Assembly (NCBI RefSeq): GCF_949628265.1
Contig: NC_088790.1
Coordinates: 30,570,545 to 30,634,544 of the forward strand
Source: Cloeon dipterum
Lineage: Eukaryota; Arthropoda; Insecta; Ephemeroptera; Baetidae
Direction: 5' to 3'
DNA: 64,000 nt
Every line of letters begins with the position of its first letter. The first letter of the stretch is position 1. A model generated the notes under the pieces. It was not told the origin of the DNA, ran no database searches, and saw only the letters and a list, made by a program, of their open reading frames with translations. Of the stretch, positions 42,010 through 54,166 are shown piece by piece. The translations under genes and the position numbers were made by a program.

Positions 42010-44240
42010 CTTACAACTTCCATGTCAATTGCCAAAATATACGCGAATTATAACGATTTTTACTTTTCGCTCATTGAATTCCCTGGGACAAAACATTATA
42101 AATACAGTCCCGATTAAGACGACTTATGAATTTTGGTTCCTATTAAACACACAAATTTAGTCTGTGAAAAGCAAAAGTTGCAATCGTAAAATAAAAATAC
42201 AGTCAGCACAATGAATATTTTAGTTGTGGCCCAATTTGACTACAGGGATGGAAATATTTTTGTTTTTGCCGTTCAAATTATAATTAATTTTCGGGATTTT
42301 TCATGTATAATATAAATTTTCAGCCACATCCACCGAACCAATTATTATAAACCAAGCCATCTACATTTTTTTATTAAATTATAATTCTGAGAAGCGAGAC
42401 TTTAAGTTAATTGCACACTTTTAAGGTTGTTTCCCCAGTCGCTTAAAGCTGCCTGCAATCTTTTTGTTTGCTAAAACTCAAATTTTTAGAGATTACCGAC
42501 ATTTTATTATTGCCTATCCTTGAAAAGTGCTTTAACAAAAATCTCACTCGCAACATTTCTGAAATAATTTAGCAGGAATGATTGGAATCGGAGTTATTTA
42601 TCCACAAATCTGTAATTCCACCTTCGGGATTCTTGGCTGGGAATTAAGTGCGAGAGTCAAATATAATGATTTATCGAATTTATTTGTTGGCTGTTTAGAC
42701 ATATGTTTATTAATTTATGTACAAGTCTTGATAAGATATTTTGGTAATTAGAAGAAGGAACGCTCACTCTGCTTACTCTACAATAGGAATTTCCGGATCA
42801 CAGCTTTTTTCTCAATCAATCGGTATTATATGCCACCTAATTTAAGAAGGAAACATGTTTTTTACTATTTAAGAATTTATTTTAATCATCTTTTACGAAT
42901 TTTACTCATGTACGCCTTAGAAACAATGAATAAAAACGACAACTTATACTGAACATTCAGTCTTTCATTTAAATTTATTAATCATTCGTTATGACGTATG
43001 CTAATTTTATTAAAAAAAAACTCATTCAATTTAAGACTCTCATTACCATAAAAAATCAGTTTAAAACCAGCTTCAGTCAGGGACAGTTGTTTAAAATGAT
43101 TAAAATGAATGTTTTAAGTTAGTGTTTTTGGCCTGGAAATTTTCTCGATCGGGTTTTCAGTCAAATTCTTTTTTTTCACATGCAAAGATCAACTTTGTTC
43201 CTATTTTCAGAATAAATTTTAAGTGGTAAAAATGATCAAAGCAAATAATCTCGATCATTTTATTAATTGCCGGCACGGAAAACGAGAAATGTAAAACTGT
43301 TTCAGCTTTTATTGCATCCAAAGAGTATTTGAAGAGGCCGAATTAAAGTTAAGAAGTTTCGCGGTGTAATTCGTTTTTCGCCAGAGTAAAAATAAAAATT
43401 TTAGTAATAAATTGTGAAACAAAAAACCTGCTCGGTTTAGGAAATTACCAACATTTCAATGCCGAATTCCTTTTTAAAAGTGCTTGGACAATAATCTCAC
43501 CCACAACATGCTTGAAATGTTTTGGTAGGAATGTTTGGAATTGCACTACCGAAAAATTCACCCACAAAACTGCAAAAAGGTGTACTGTTGTACACCTTTT
43601 GGTGTTTAATAAATATTTCATTCATTCAAAACTGCAATTCCAGCAATCTTACTTTGAATTCTCAAGTACTCAAGCCAACTGAACAGTGTCAATTGCCAGA
43701 ATAAATGAGAATGCCAACGTTCAATTTTTACTTTTCATTGAATTTCATAAAATACCCAAGACAAAACATTATAAAATCCCGTTTAAGATGACTTATAAAT
43801 CCATTTAAATAATTTTGGTTCCTAAACCACTTTAGCCCGTGCACAAATTTAGTCTGTGAATGACGAGCGGGGCCTCCTAGAGACTTGTGTGGGGCCTTAA
43901 CCCATTTTATAAAATTTCCGGAAATTATTTTTTGGATTTTCTTTTGGTCTGAAATCGTTAAGTCAATTGCCGTTGACAGTTCAAAGAATTTTTTTAAATT
44001 AGCAGATTGGATGTGCCGCCGTTTGAGACGCTCTTGATGCCGGCGTGAACGAAACGCAAATTCTGATCCCTTAAATTTTATACAAGAAATCGCTTATCAA
44101 AATTTCTTAAAAATAATTTCAAAAATTTTATCGTTAAAATAAATTAAAATGCGTAGTTTGGCTCGCGAACTGTCACAGTTGCACAGGAAATAATGGAACT
44201 GGGCCACGTGATTTATTTGCTTTTTCCTCTATACATATGT
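42010..44240. repeat. Non-coding region with internal direct repeats
   Basis: AT-rich sequence downstream of the coiled-coil gene. Two blocks occur twice in the same order of sequence. 42025-42185 resembles 43685-43860 (CAATTGCCA, ACAAAACATTATAAA, TTTTGGTTCCTA, AATTTAGTCTGTGAA), and 42528-42625 resembles 43480-43575 (AATCTCAC-C-CAACAT, GGAATGATTGGAAT/GGAATGTTTGGAAT). 43858-44010 repeats 33767-33955. No exon supported. Confidence 0.5.
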
Positions 44241-44243
44241 GCG

Positions 44244-44320
44244 GGTATATATGGTTAATTTAATTATTGCGAATGCCACAGAGCCACATCAGTCATATTC
44301 AGTCTCGACTCGATAGTGCG
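44244..44320 (+). promoter_or_regulatory. TATA box and leader of lectin copy A
   Basis: GGTATATATGG at 44244-44254 lies about 67 bp before the ATG. The same arrangement, with GATATATGG, precedes copy B at the inverse position (60485-60495). An upstream CACGTGATTTATT block (about 44197) is also conserved (ATCACGTGATTTATT in copy B). Conservation between the inverted copies supports a real core promoter. Confidence 0.6.
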
Positions 44321-47300
44321 ATGAACGTCTTTTTCTGGAGCTTGGTTTTAATTTGTGCGGTGGTTCTAGTACAGGCAGGAAGACATGCAAAAAAGAAAGT
44401 AAGTCAATAACTTTAAGCAGCAGTTCCTCCGCGAATTTAAAGGGTTGATTGGACGGGATTTTCAGGCGTTGAAATTTTTATGTGACAATTTGCTCGCTAC
44501 TTGCTGGTTATTTGCACCTTTGCAGCATGCGTGATTTGGCTTCTCGGGACGAATGTCTAGCGTTTCAATGCAGTGCTCGGTGCGGAGGCAAGTGGCTTCC
44601 CTGAAATGTGCGGCCTGGTGCGCCCATTCAATCCGTTCGCGGTGTTATTCGCACCAGGGTTTCAGCATTCGTGCTAGTGCAGTGCGCGCCCTTCCCGCTC
44701 CGAGAGGACAGGGGTCAAAAGAGCAAAAAATTACAGAGATCTAATCTAAGAATTGTGTCTATACTACCTCTCTTATTTTGTTTTTTGTTATTATTTAAAC
44801 ATTTTCACCTTGAGTGTTTTATATTACGATGATTTATTCAGTTTTATCTTATGGAGATCCCGTCCAATCGACCTACCGATTTGCGGAAAACTGCTCCGCC
44901 TATTATATTCGAAGGCAAAAGACTAACTTTTTTATTTAGGTCAAAATCAAATCCATAAAAGTCAGAAAAAACTCTGGTATGATTCCTATGAGACTTAATA
45001 TTAACAAATAAAAATATAGATTCAACAGCTCCGATTAAAATTTATATTACCAAAAATTCAAGAAGGACACAAATTATCCGGTGTTGCGGATTCAAAAGAT
45101 GTTTACCAACGAGGAACAGATCCTCTAATAAGACAAGCAAAGTCTGAATTTAATAATTTTTATCAAATAACACAAATATGGTTTCTCTAAAGCACGACAG
45201 AATAACTCCAACATTCCCGCTAATAAATACGGACGGCGAAACAGGAAGCAGCTCCGACCTGCTGCCGACTGAAATTGATCAAACCGCTGAAACGACTGAA
45301 ATTACGGGTATAAAATTTTCAAAAAGTTTGCTGAAGTCGATGATGAATTAAAATAGCTACTCAAGATACAAGCACAGCATTTGTTGAGTTCAGCACGCCT
45401 GAAAAAACTGAGCCAACTATTTATGATGTCATCACGAGCGACGTTTCGACGATTAAGGCTGAAGTCACAATTTTAACAACAGCATCACCAATAATCGATG
45501 ACACTACGAGTTTCATCTCGACCTTTGAGAAAGGTTCTCTAACTCTCTTTTATTTAATAATTTTACTATAAAGATATACGTATAAAATCTGGCAGCAACC
45601 AATTCAACAACAAAAACAATTACGTCAACGGCAACCACTTCAACAGTAGCACTAACAACAACAAAAGTATACTCTGTCGCAATAATTTAAATTAATTCCA
45701 ATTTTAAAAATAAAATTATATTTACAGATTATTTCGCCTTGTCTCGGAACGTGCGAAGATTTCAACAATTTTCTTTCAGTAAAACTTTATTCAAAATTAA
45801 TTCAATTTAATTAAAACCCCTCTACAGAAACACTCGACAAATAATGTTCCATTGCAGAGTGAGATTTTAATATTTAGACACCTCATTAAAATTTAAAAAT
45901 AAATTAAATTGAGCACCCTTTTCTTATTGTTAGTATCAGATGGTGCAGTGCAAAATGCAACATCATGCAGGAGGAAGTTTTATGTTTCCAATGTGGCTGT
46001 GAGTGATTTTTGTCAAAGAAAAAATTGCATAGCATGAGGAAACTTGAAGGTTTCAAGAGATGAAGCTGGATTACGTTGCAAAGCGTTAAACATGTCGCTC
46101 CTAGCCATCGGCTCCCTTGGGGAAATGGACTGTTTAGCCACCTTGACAAGTAAAGTTACAATTTTTGAACAAGAAAAATATCATAATTATATTAAATTTT
46201 CAGATGGAACATTTTGGTCAAGTGGCTCGAACGTAGATATAAATTGTCAGCAGAAAAAGCGGTATGAGTGGTGCTCGACGAATGAGAACATTTCTTCAAC
46301 GATGGTTTCCTCGGACAAATTTTGGCTGCCAACAACCACAACCCCTAACATCATGGATGAGCGTTGTCTGGCTCTGGACAACTCGAAAAAAGGGATGGTG
46401 CACAGAAATTGCGAAGATGCTTTGCCTTTTATTTGTCGATTTCAGTTAGACTGCCCAAAAACATGCACGAAAAACGTTATTTTTTTATTTATCTTTTGAA
46501 GTTGATATTATATGCGCGATTTTAGGAATCACTGTTCGACTCAGCCGGAAATTTGATAAGCATGAACTTGAATCTGTTTTTTTTATAATTTTAAGGTTAA
46601 ATATTCATATAGATAAAACATCATACGGAATTTGGATCGATATCGGCAACCACACGTATCTCTTGGGAAATAAACCGGTCTAAAATATTAAAACAATTTA
46701 CTGTAGCGAATTAAAATTAATAAAATTATAGATGCATTGGGAAGAAAACTACCACCAGTGTTGTGCTTTAGGAATGGAAGCTCTCAACTTGGAAGACGCT
46801 TTCGAGCAAGAAGGTTTGACCAACCTGACCGTTGGCATCAAATCAGGTTTAATTCCTTTATATTCTCAGGCCTCATTTTTATAATTTTAAACACATTTAG
46901 CTGACTGGAAGGCGAATTTCAATTACTGGACTTCGGGTCTGCGGCAGGGGGCTTCTGTGGGCCGGTGGGTGTGGTGCAAACCCGATGGGCCCACAGTTTT
47001 CCCTTCAGATCTGAAATGGGAGCGTGGGCAGCCTGACAACGCAGCAGGATATGAAGACTGCGCCCATTTCCGCTTCGTTCTGAATTCCACTGGCACAATC
47101 ATAACGGACCGAAACTGCATGCAAAGATACATTTTTGCTTGCAAAGTGAATTTTATTTATTTTATTAAAACGCAGACTGTCATGAAACGTTTAAATATTT
47201 AAGATGCAGATCAGCACAACCCCAAAGCCTTGCATTGTTTCTTGCCCGAAAGATCCTTGCAAGAGAAATGTATTTAAAAAATATGAGTTTTAGTAGTAAT

Positions 47301-49381
47301 TATGCAAACCAAAATATTTAATACAGGCAACTTTATTCGACAAAGCAAACTACCTGAAAAGTGCGTGCTAACTTATAGTTTCATTTCTCTCAGACTTAAT
47401 TAAATAAAAAAACGCAGATGGCTTCTCTTATGGCAATTGGCACGATGGATGCGGCCGTCAATTTCTATTTTTCTTGAATAATCCCGTAAATTTCTTCTAA
47501 ATTCGATAGTTTCAACGAAAAATAAAATTATTTCCTTTCCTTCAGTCAAATTGGGCAGCTGCTTATCAACAATGCTGTGGAATTGGCTTGACCCTGGCCT
47601 CGATGGAGACTGAGGGGAAACGGCGATGTTTATTCAACGTAATAACAACAGGTAAAATGAGGAAAAAATTCGGACAAAATACTGCTGAAACAAATTTTAG
47701 AATACAATTCTGAAAATTTCGATGACTTTTGGATCTCTGGAACTGACTTGGGTTGCCCTTCTGACTACCACTGGTGCTCCCTGAATCGGGATTTCATCAA
47801 CCCTGAGATCAGGTGGAAGGATGGCCACCCCAAGGCGGGTCCTAACTGCGTTTATCTCGAGGTGAGGAACGAATCGATGCTACTCGCCACCGCTGACTGC
47901 AAAGAGGAGAAAATGTTCCTTTGCGACGTGAGGAAAAATGCGACAATCCGGAGGGGGATGCAGGGAGAGTGCGCTGAGATTTGGAACATCACATCTGGTA
48001 ATTTGTTTTTAAATAAATTGGATTTATAGATGATTTGATCAATTTTGAACAGATCAAATTGACTTGCTTCTGAATGCCAGTGCTTTTCTTTCTGCAAACA
48101 TCTCTTTAAATCTTAAAGTAATTTTTTATTGTTTTTACAAAAAAAAAAAAATGATAATATCACATTCTAAATAACAGTGCTTTTTGAAATGTATCGGGGT
48201 TGAAGTTGGATTGGTAAAGCTTTTAAAACTCAGAAAGTTCACACAATAATCGTTTTTTATAGTTTGACCTTGGTGCTCTGGTGAAAATTGCCACATTAAG
48301 ACAAATAGAATTCGTGTCCCAGGACGAACCTTTGATAATGCAACAAGGTTTTGATACCTACGATATGTGCAGCAAAATAAGTATCAACGACCTTAAGAAA
48401 TAAATTAAAATCATAAAAAAACTATAGATTCTGACGATGAATGCGTGACTGCATATGAAACCTACAAGTGCGGCCAGCAGAATCAGCCGGATTTAATGTC
48501 CAAAATAGTTGTTAATAATTTTGACAACGGGACAGTGGTAAAAATCGACAAATTTCGATAACTCCGCACGCCTCAATCTGAATATTTAGTACACCCCTCC
48601 GATGCCGTGCGCTCCAATTCGCAGAACTTGTCAGCTTCCGAATATGATTCCTTGCGAAATAGACGTAAATAGAGTTCATTTTCTTTTGCGCCCTAATATA
48701 ATTTACGGTACAAAATTAGCAAACAATTATAGACACACTCACTGCTGGCCAAGGTTCAGGTAATTATTGATTATTTTAATTCAATCAATTCAACTATTTT
48801 TCTCTCTCAAAGATACTCTCGGGCGTTCGGTATCATACCAAAATCAGACATATTTCGTCAGCTTCCTTAATGCTACGAAAGGACACGTGATTTGAATATA
48901 AAAATATCGATATATTTATAATAATAAAAATTCAGAATCCAGTGACGGCGTATAGGCAGTGCTGCGCTCGCGGAATGCGACTTTTCGAGCCTCGGACCCT
49001 CGCAGACCTCAAGTGGGCTTATTCCTTGCACCCACCAGCTAGTAACGAGATGCATTTCCACTCTGTTATTTTGGTTATTTTCTAAAATTTTATTTATCTG
49101 TAGCTAAGTCCACCCCTGCGTATAATATGATCGTTGGCGAGACAGATTTCATAAACCAGACGCACGAGGTGTGGTGCCGCAGCCGAGTCGTTGTCCCAGA
49201 CTCCCTTTACAACTCGGCCGTCAGATACTCGTGCTTGAAGTCGTTCCTCTACGTGAATGCTGGAAAAGTGGGCGTTTGGTACCAAGACGGCGTACCAGAT
49301 ATTTTCGCTTATTTTATCAGCTTATTGGAGAACGCTACGACCAGAACGTACTTTGACTTTTTCGTCTGCGAGAACCCATAA
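44321..49381 (+). CDS. Secreted multi-CTLD C-type lectin, copy A (28 exons)
   Basis: Exons: 44321-44398, 44940-44976, 45020-45141, 45193-45307, 45357-45533, 45596-45666, 45728-45778, 45828-45858, 45934-45998, 46050-46149, 46204-46475, 46526-46559, 46613-46677, 46732-46846, 46901-47145, 47204-47269, 47327-47360, 47418-47485, 47546-47651, 47701-47997, 48053-48117, 48263-48380, 48428-48537, 48590-48707, 48733-48753, 48813-48886, 48936-49041, 49104-49381; about 1012 aa, every phase consistent. Signal peptide (MNVFFWSLVLICAVVLVQAG), a basic CCGFKRC segment, a Thr/Ser mucin-like stretch (about 80-200), then four C-type-lectin-like domains (about 238-370, 388-526, 552-705, 863-1012). CTLD2 keeps WVWC and a QPD motif (488-490, usual for galactose-type sugar binding); CTLD3 has HPK there. 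CTLDs 2-4 share a Cys-Cys before GM/GL. No membrane anchor. Probably a secreted immune or recognition lectin; ligand unknown. Confidence 0.85.
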
Positions 49382-49440
49382 AATAACATTAATTTCTTGT
49401 GTTTCTCTTGCTGAGGTACAATAAAAAATATGATTCTGTG
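49382..49440 (+). terminator. Polyadenylation signal of lectin copy A
   Basis: AATAAA at 49420-49425, about 40 bp after the stop codon. The same context (GAGGTA-AATAAA) follows copy B at 55431-55436 on the other strand. Confidence 0.6.
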
Positions 49441-49695
49441 TGAAAATGACTGTTTAATTAGATTACCTCGAATATAAAGAGTATAGGAGATCTTTAAAAT
49501 GAATTAGGAATGACAAAGCAACGCCTGGAACGGAGAAATAAATACACTCTCGTCCTGCGCGTGTTGCATAACAAGTATGTAGGTGACTTTTTTATTTCTG
49601 ATTTTACATATTTAATTAAGGTAAATTTTGATAAGCATGAAACCTTAAAACCCTACTTTCAAGAAGAAAATATTATTGATTTACTAAAACCATGA

Positions 49696-50102
49696 ATTCA
49701 CCAGTTGCATAAACCCTAAGTGTTCCAAGCCGCCAACAGATGGCGCCACCGTAGACTTTCGATTTTAAGGCACTTCCGCTGCGATTTCAGACTCAATCTA
49801 GCTCCTGTGCATTCTTCAATTAATTTGCTAATTTTTTACGTGCTGAAAACCAATATCGTGAAAAACTATTTTTTGAAATAAAAAAATCTTTTCCAACGTT
49901 TCTACGGCGAATGGCTTAACCGATTTTGGTTTTCAGCACGTCAAAAATTAGCAAATTAATTAAAAAAAGCAAAATAGCTAGTTTGAGTCTGAAATCGCAG
50001 CGAAAATGCCTTAAAACCGCTTAAAATTTTTTTTTAATAAAGTCTGTGGTTGCGCCATCTGTTGGCGACTTCAATAACTAAGGGTTTATGCAACTGCTCA
50101 AT
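49696..50102. mobile_element. Foldback MITE1, copy 2
   Basis: TTCACCAGTTGCATAAACCC to GGGTTTATGCAACTG, with both arms present. The sequence directly to its right (TTTTATAGTGGAATTAAAGA) is shared with the MITE1 at 61326-61602, so both mark the same ancestral insertion next to the zinc-finger unit. Confidence 0.85.
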
Positions 50103-50166
50103 TAGCAATTAAAAAATATTTTTAAATTTTATAGTGGAATTAAAGACGCAAAATTAAACAATTTTA

Positions 50167-50607
50167 CTGTGGGTACGTGGAACCGGTGTCAGAAATGCGC
50201 ATTTCTCATTGTAGTAATTCGTCTTTTATTCATGTCTCGTGGTTTAGTAATCAAGATTAAGACCAAGATCAGGATCAGGACTGTGAAATTACATAAACAA
50301 TCAAAAATCACAAGTACAATAAATGATCATAACAATAAAAACATCACATTCAAATACAAACAGTTATTAAACTTACCCCGTAGTTCGGGTCTTATTAATT
50401 CGAGCTATCAAAGTTTCTAGAACATTCTCGCACGAAAACTCATCCTAGCCGGAGAGAGAATATTGTGTTGCGACTGCTGTCGTGCGAGGTTTAAGGTGCA
50501 GTGGGGAGAAGGTGCAGTAAGGGTGCACTGATTGTCGCACACCTTTTACTGCTACCTGGCGATACAGGTTAAATGCAAAGTAGTAGGACAGTAGTGGCGA
50601 AAAGGCG
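50167..50607. mobile_element. Private insertion downstream of zinc-finger copy 2
   Basis: Compared with the equivalent place near 61663, about 440 bp are extra here. They start CTGTGGGTACGTGG and end GGCGCCACA, and are flanked by TTA on both sides, consistent with a 3-bp target duplication. The TG...CA ends would also fit a solo LTR. The only open frame (50169-50420) is not recognisable. Confidence 0.45.
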
Positions 50608-50965
50608 CCACATTATAATTAAAACACTAAGGTTTATTGTTAATGCTAAATTTCTCTTATTTCGATACAAAATCTGCAAAAGAGACTAAAAATACAAGTA
50701 GGACCCTTCTAACATGGATTTATATTTTTTGTATCCCACGCCGTTATGAAATTAAGGCAAGATAGTGGCTATATATCTATAAGATTCTGAGCAATGCGCT
50801 CTTCTAATTAATTATTCATTAAAATTAGCATTTTTGGAGTAAAATTAGCAGCAGGTAACACACATCTGGTGAATTTAGGAACTGTAATACAGAGCAATGA
50901 TAATTCTACTCTAAATCTAAACTACACACTATATCTAATTCAATTAAAAAGGCTGCTAAAGTCAG

Positions 50966-51196
50966 TGAGGGCCAGATTTGCGTTAAAATTGGTTCGCACT
51001 GCGCAGATCCAAGATGGCGTCTGAATGGGGGAAAGAAAAAGCTCTCGTTTGGATTGCCATGCGAGTGTCAAGAGTTCGTTTTTACGATCCAAAAGACACA
51101 ATTACTACATTTTCGTCACAATATTGACACTTGCTTCTTTTAGCATATTTTCGCGCCATACTCCACCGGACGCCATGTCTGCGCGTCACACGAACC
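50966..51196 (-). mobile_element. MITE2, copy 4 (inverse orientation)
   Basis: Reverse complement of the family: GAGGGCCAGATTTGCG start, AAGATGGCGTCTGAATG, TTTTTACGATCCAAAAGACA, ending GTCTGCGCGTCACACGAACC. Private to the region downstream of zinc-finger copy 2. Confidence 0.8.
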
Positions 51197-51488
51197 ATTA
51201 TGAAATTAAGGCAAGATGGTGACTACATTGCTAATTAATTACTAATTCATCTATTACTAGTAATTAAAATTAGTGTTTTTGGGATAAAATAGGCAGCAGT
51301 TTAATCACATCTGGTGAATTTGGAACTGTAAAGCGAATACAGGAAAATGATTATTCCTATCCTAAATCTAAACTACTCTCTACCTCTGATTAAATTGAAA
51401 AGGCTGCGAAAATTTCATTTATAATAGAAGCATAAAAATCCCAAACTAATGGAAAGCATAGATAATTCTGATTTGATTTCATACATCC

Positions 51489-53670
51489 CTAAAAAGGTAA
51501 TAAGATGAATCCATCCATCTTCTTCCACACGTGGCAATCCATGACGTGCTTCAAATACTCATCTCCACTATGTGTGTTCTCCATAAACTGGAAAGCGGTG
51601 GTGCAGCCAAGGAATGGGCATATTTCGACGCGAGGGTGCAGCTCGTTGCGTTTAAAGTGTCCGGTGTGTTCTGCGAACGTTTTCTTGCAAACTGGGCAAA
51701 AAACGCCGCATTCGTATACGTGGCCTCGCATTTCTATTTCTGGGAAGTAATCGCCGCATCCAAAAATGCACCTGGACAGTTTTTCTTCGGGATGACGTTC
51801 TTCAAAGTGTTTCTCAATTGCGATGTTGGAACCACCTACACCGTGCAGGATATAACATGTCATTGAATATACATATGTATGTAAATGAAGAGTAGGGGAC
51901 AAGAGTATAACGCTGCGTGGTAACGACTATTGACTGTAATTACGCTTGGTAGCGAGCACAGAATCACTGGTAATCACAATATCTTCGCATTTTTCACCTC
52001 TAATAATTGCACTAATTGACCAGTTGCATAAACACTCAGTGTTTGAAGCCACCAACAGATGGCGCCACCGTACTTTCAATTTTTAAGGCACTTCCGCTGC
52101 GATTTCAGATTCCATCCAGCCACTGTGGGTTATTCACTTAATATGCTTTCTTTTGGCGTGCTGAAAACCAAAATCAGTTCAGCCATTCGCCGTAGAAACG
52201 TTGGAAAAGATTTTTTATTTCAAAAAATAGTTTTTCACGATTCTACGGCGATTGGCTGAGCCAATTTTGGATTCCAGCACGTCCAATAAAGCAAATTAAT
52301 TGAAGAATGCACAGGAGCTAGATTGAGTCTGAAATCGCAGCGGTAGTGCCTTAAAATCGAAAGCCTACGGAGGCGCCATCTGTTGGCGGCTTCGAACACT
52401 TAGGGTTTATGCAACTGGTCAATTAGTGCAATTATTAGAGGTGTAAAATGCGGAGATATTGTGATTACCAGTCATTCTGCGCTCGCTACCAAGCGTAATT
52501 ACAGTCAACAGTCACTACCACAAATAAAGAGCGCCTGCTCATCATTCTGAGCTTTGTTAGCTGGCCAATCTTTAGTTACTCGGTAGAGCAGGAGCTCAGC
52601 AACAGCCCAGCCAGTTAAAGCGTGTCATTTTTTCACCCTGAACACTACCTTGCTATCGGCGAGGGAGAAACCGACCTGCGGTTTCCCCTGTACAGCCCTG
52701 CTGTTGGTCAAACCGTTAATCCGGTTGACGCCGATTGCAAGAGAGTGCCCGTCACGATTAGCCTTTTTACCATAAATCCGCCAGACTCACCGTAGTTCGT
52801 TCCAATGATGAGCCATTTATTTTTGGACTTTCCTGCGGAACAGGGTTCGCACAGTTTTCTATTGTCCTTGAGTCCGATCACGAAGGCACTTGCATCGAAT
52901 CCTAAATAAATTGTCAATATTAACTCTATTTAAAGATTATTGCAAAGTGATATAAATATCAGGGGGACCAGATTCGTGCGACGTGCATATACGGCGTCCG
53001 GTGCATGGAGTTTGGCGCGAAAAAACGGTGTCACGTGAAAATTCGCGACAAGAAGCCAGTTTTGGTCAATATTGTGACAAAGATGTACTAATTGTGTCTT
53101 TTGGATCGTAAAAACAAACTCTTGACACTCGTACAGCAATCCAAACGAGAGCTTTTTGTTTCCCACAGTCAGACGCCATCTTGCATCTGCGCAGTGCGAA
53201 CTAATTTAATCGCACATCTGGCCTCCGCTGATAAATATTTTTTAGAATTTTCAAGTTCAAGTCCACTAGCTTTTAAGACTTTATTAAAATAATTAAAAAT
53301 TAAGGAAAATATATACCTGTTACAGGATGAGCATCGATGAAATCCCTGACGCAAGGGTATGATTTGAGACTACTTAAATCCTTCCCAGTCAGGTCCATCA
53401 ATACTTGCAATGTAAAATGTCTTCTAGAAAAAAAACATGGAAATAGAGAAATAAATATTTTAACGCTGCAGGGTTGTCTTACTCCTTTTTCTCTGTGCAG
53501 TCTGAACATGAGGAAATGGACATCTTTTTTGAGGTCTGTGCATTCGTCTTCTCGAGAGTTACTACCGGATAATCACAGCGCATCCTCTTTTTGCAGAAGT
53601 TACATTTTACGGCTGTTGAATTCAAAAAGTTTACTAGGGGATCAGGCAATTCCAGAGGTAGATTAATCAT
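51489..53670 (-). CDS. Cys/His-rich zinc-finger protein, copy 2
   Basis: Four coding exons, 53483-53670, 53317-53423, 52791-52901 and 51489-51835, join in frame to about 250 aa starting MINLPLELPDPLVNFLN. Cys/His pattern: CNFC and CSDC in exon 1, LCEPC in exon 3, and in the last exon CIFGC, H-x4-C, CPVC, H-x7-H, C-x4-C and H-x4-H; probably several zinc sites of TRAF/C2H2-like type. The C-terminal exon contains CGVFCPVCKKTFAEHTGHF. No catalytic RING finger is visible. All three copies in the window share exon order and phases. A likely 5' UTR exon is 54201-54259, with a further upstream segment at 54510-55190. This is the only copy in the window with an apparently complete reading frame from its own ATG. 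Cell role unknown; protein-protein or nucleic-acid binding is an inference. Confidence 0.7.
51918..52520. mobile_element. Nested foldback: outer arms around MITE1 copy 3
   Basis: The inner MITE1 spans 52015-52426. Outside it a second pair of inverted arms of about 95 bp continues the palindrome: TAACGACTATTGACTGTAAT, GCTTGGTAGCGAGC and TCACAATATC on the left, and the inverse ending CAACAGTCACTACC on the right. MITE1 copies elsewhere lack these arms, so a MITE1 probably inserted into the loop of another foldback element. It lies in the last intron of zinc-finger copy 2. The same nested structure is in copy 3. Confidence 0.8.
52963..53225 (+). mobile_element. MITE2, copy 5 (intron of zinc-finger copy 2)
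   Basis: GGGGGACCAGATTCGTGCGA to CACATCTGGCCTCCGC. Same intron position as in the other two zinc-finger copies. Confidence 0.85.
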
Positions 53671-53737
53671 CTTTAATTTAAATTAATAATCCGTATAGGA
53701 TTGACCAGATTAATTTTTACAATTATATACATCACAT

Positions 53738-54166
53738 TGTAACGAGTATTTGGATACTCGTTTAGTTGATTTGTTTCTGCCATCTGTTAGGGCGTTTGAG
53801 AAAGAATTGTATTTGTGAATTTGTGTTATTTTGTAAGCGGCGGAAGATCTGAGTTTAGAGGACCTTGTACCAACGGATTTGAAACGTTAATGTGCAAGAC
53901 TCTGAGTGAAGTCCAACGTTCATGTCAAACGCCCTATTTGTGTATTGATAAGTATGAATGTGTGATATTGTATTCACTAACCCCTGAAGTTATCATTTGG
54001 CTGAAACGTCTTTATAATAAAATCGACGTATTTAAAGAATTTTATAAAAATTCGGATGTTTGATTGCTACGTCTTTCCACAATTTGTGTGATAATGTTGA
54101 GAATTTCCAAATCCCTAAAGAATCTTATTCTCCTGTACTGGCATCCCACCTTCTACTGCGATAACA
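53738..54166. mobile_element. Private insertion upstream of zinc-finger copy 2, solo-LTR-like
   Basis: Absent from the equivalent place in copy 1 (near 36090). It starts TGTAACGAGTATTTGG and ends GCGATAACA, i.e. TG...CA ends as in LTRs. A clear target duplication is not visible. It contains an open frame (about 53818-54063) whose product I do not recognise. Confidence 0.35.

Noticed and set aside
46031..46049. Alternative acceptor for lectin exon 10 at CATAG or ATGAG
   Set aside because: Both give a phase clash or a TGA. Only the acceptor at TTGAAG (exon from 46050) keeps the CTLD frame, and it is conserved in copy B.
49510..49695. Short Lys-rich open frame after lectin copy A
   Set aside because: Lies past the polyadenylation signal and ends at a MITE boundary; no counterpart was found after copy B.
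51505..51866. Overlapping plus-strand frames over the zinc-finger last exon
   Set aside because: They are antisense shadows of a conserved minus-strand exon with a Cys/His pattern; the same holds at 34689-35036 and 62153-62443.
52550..52620. Possible tRNA-like fold near GGTAGAGCAGGAGCTCAG
   Set aside because: It resembles a D-arm only. No T-arm GTTCGA motif or acceptor pairing. The segment is repeated at 63230-63300 as part of the zinc-finger intron.
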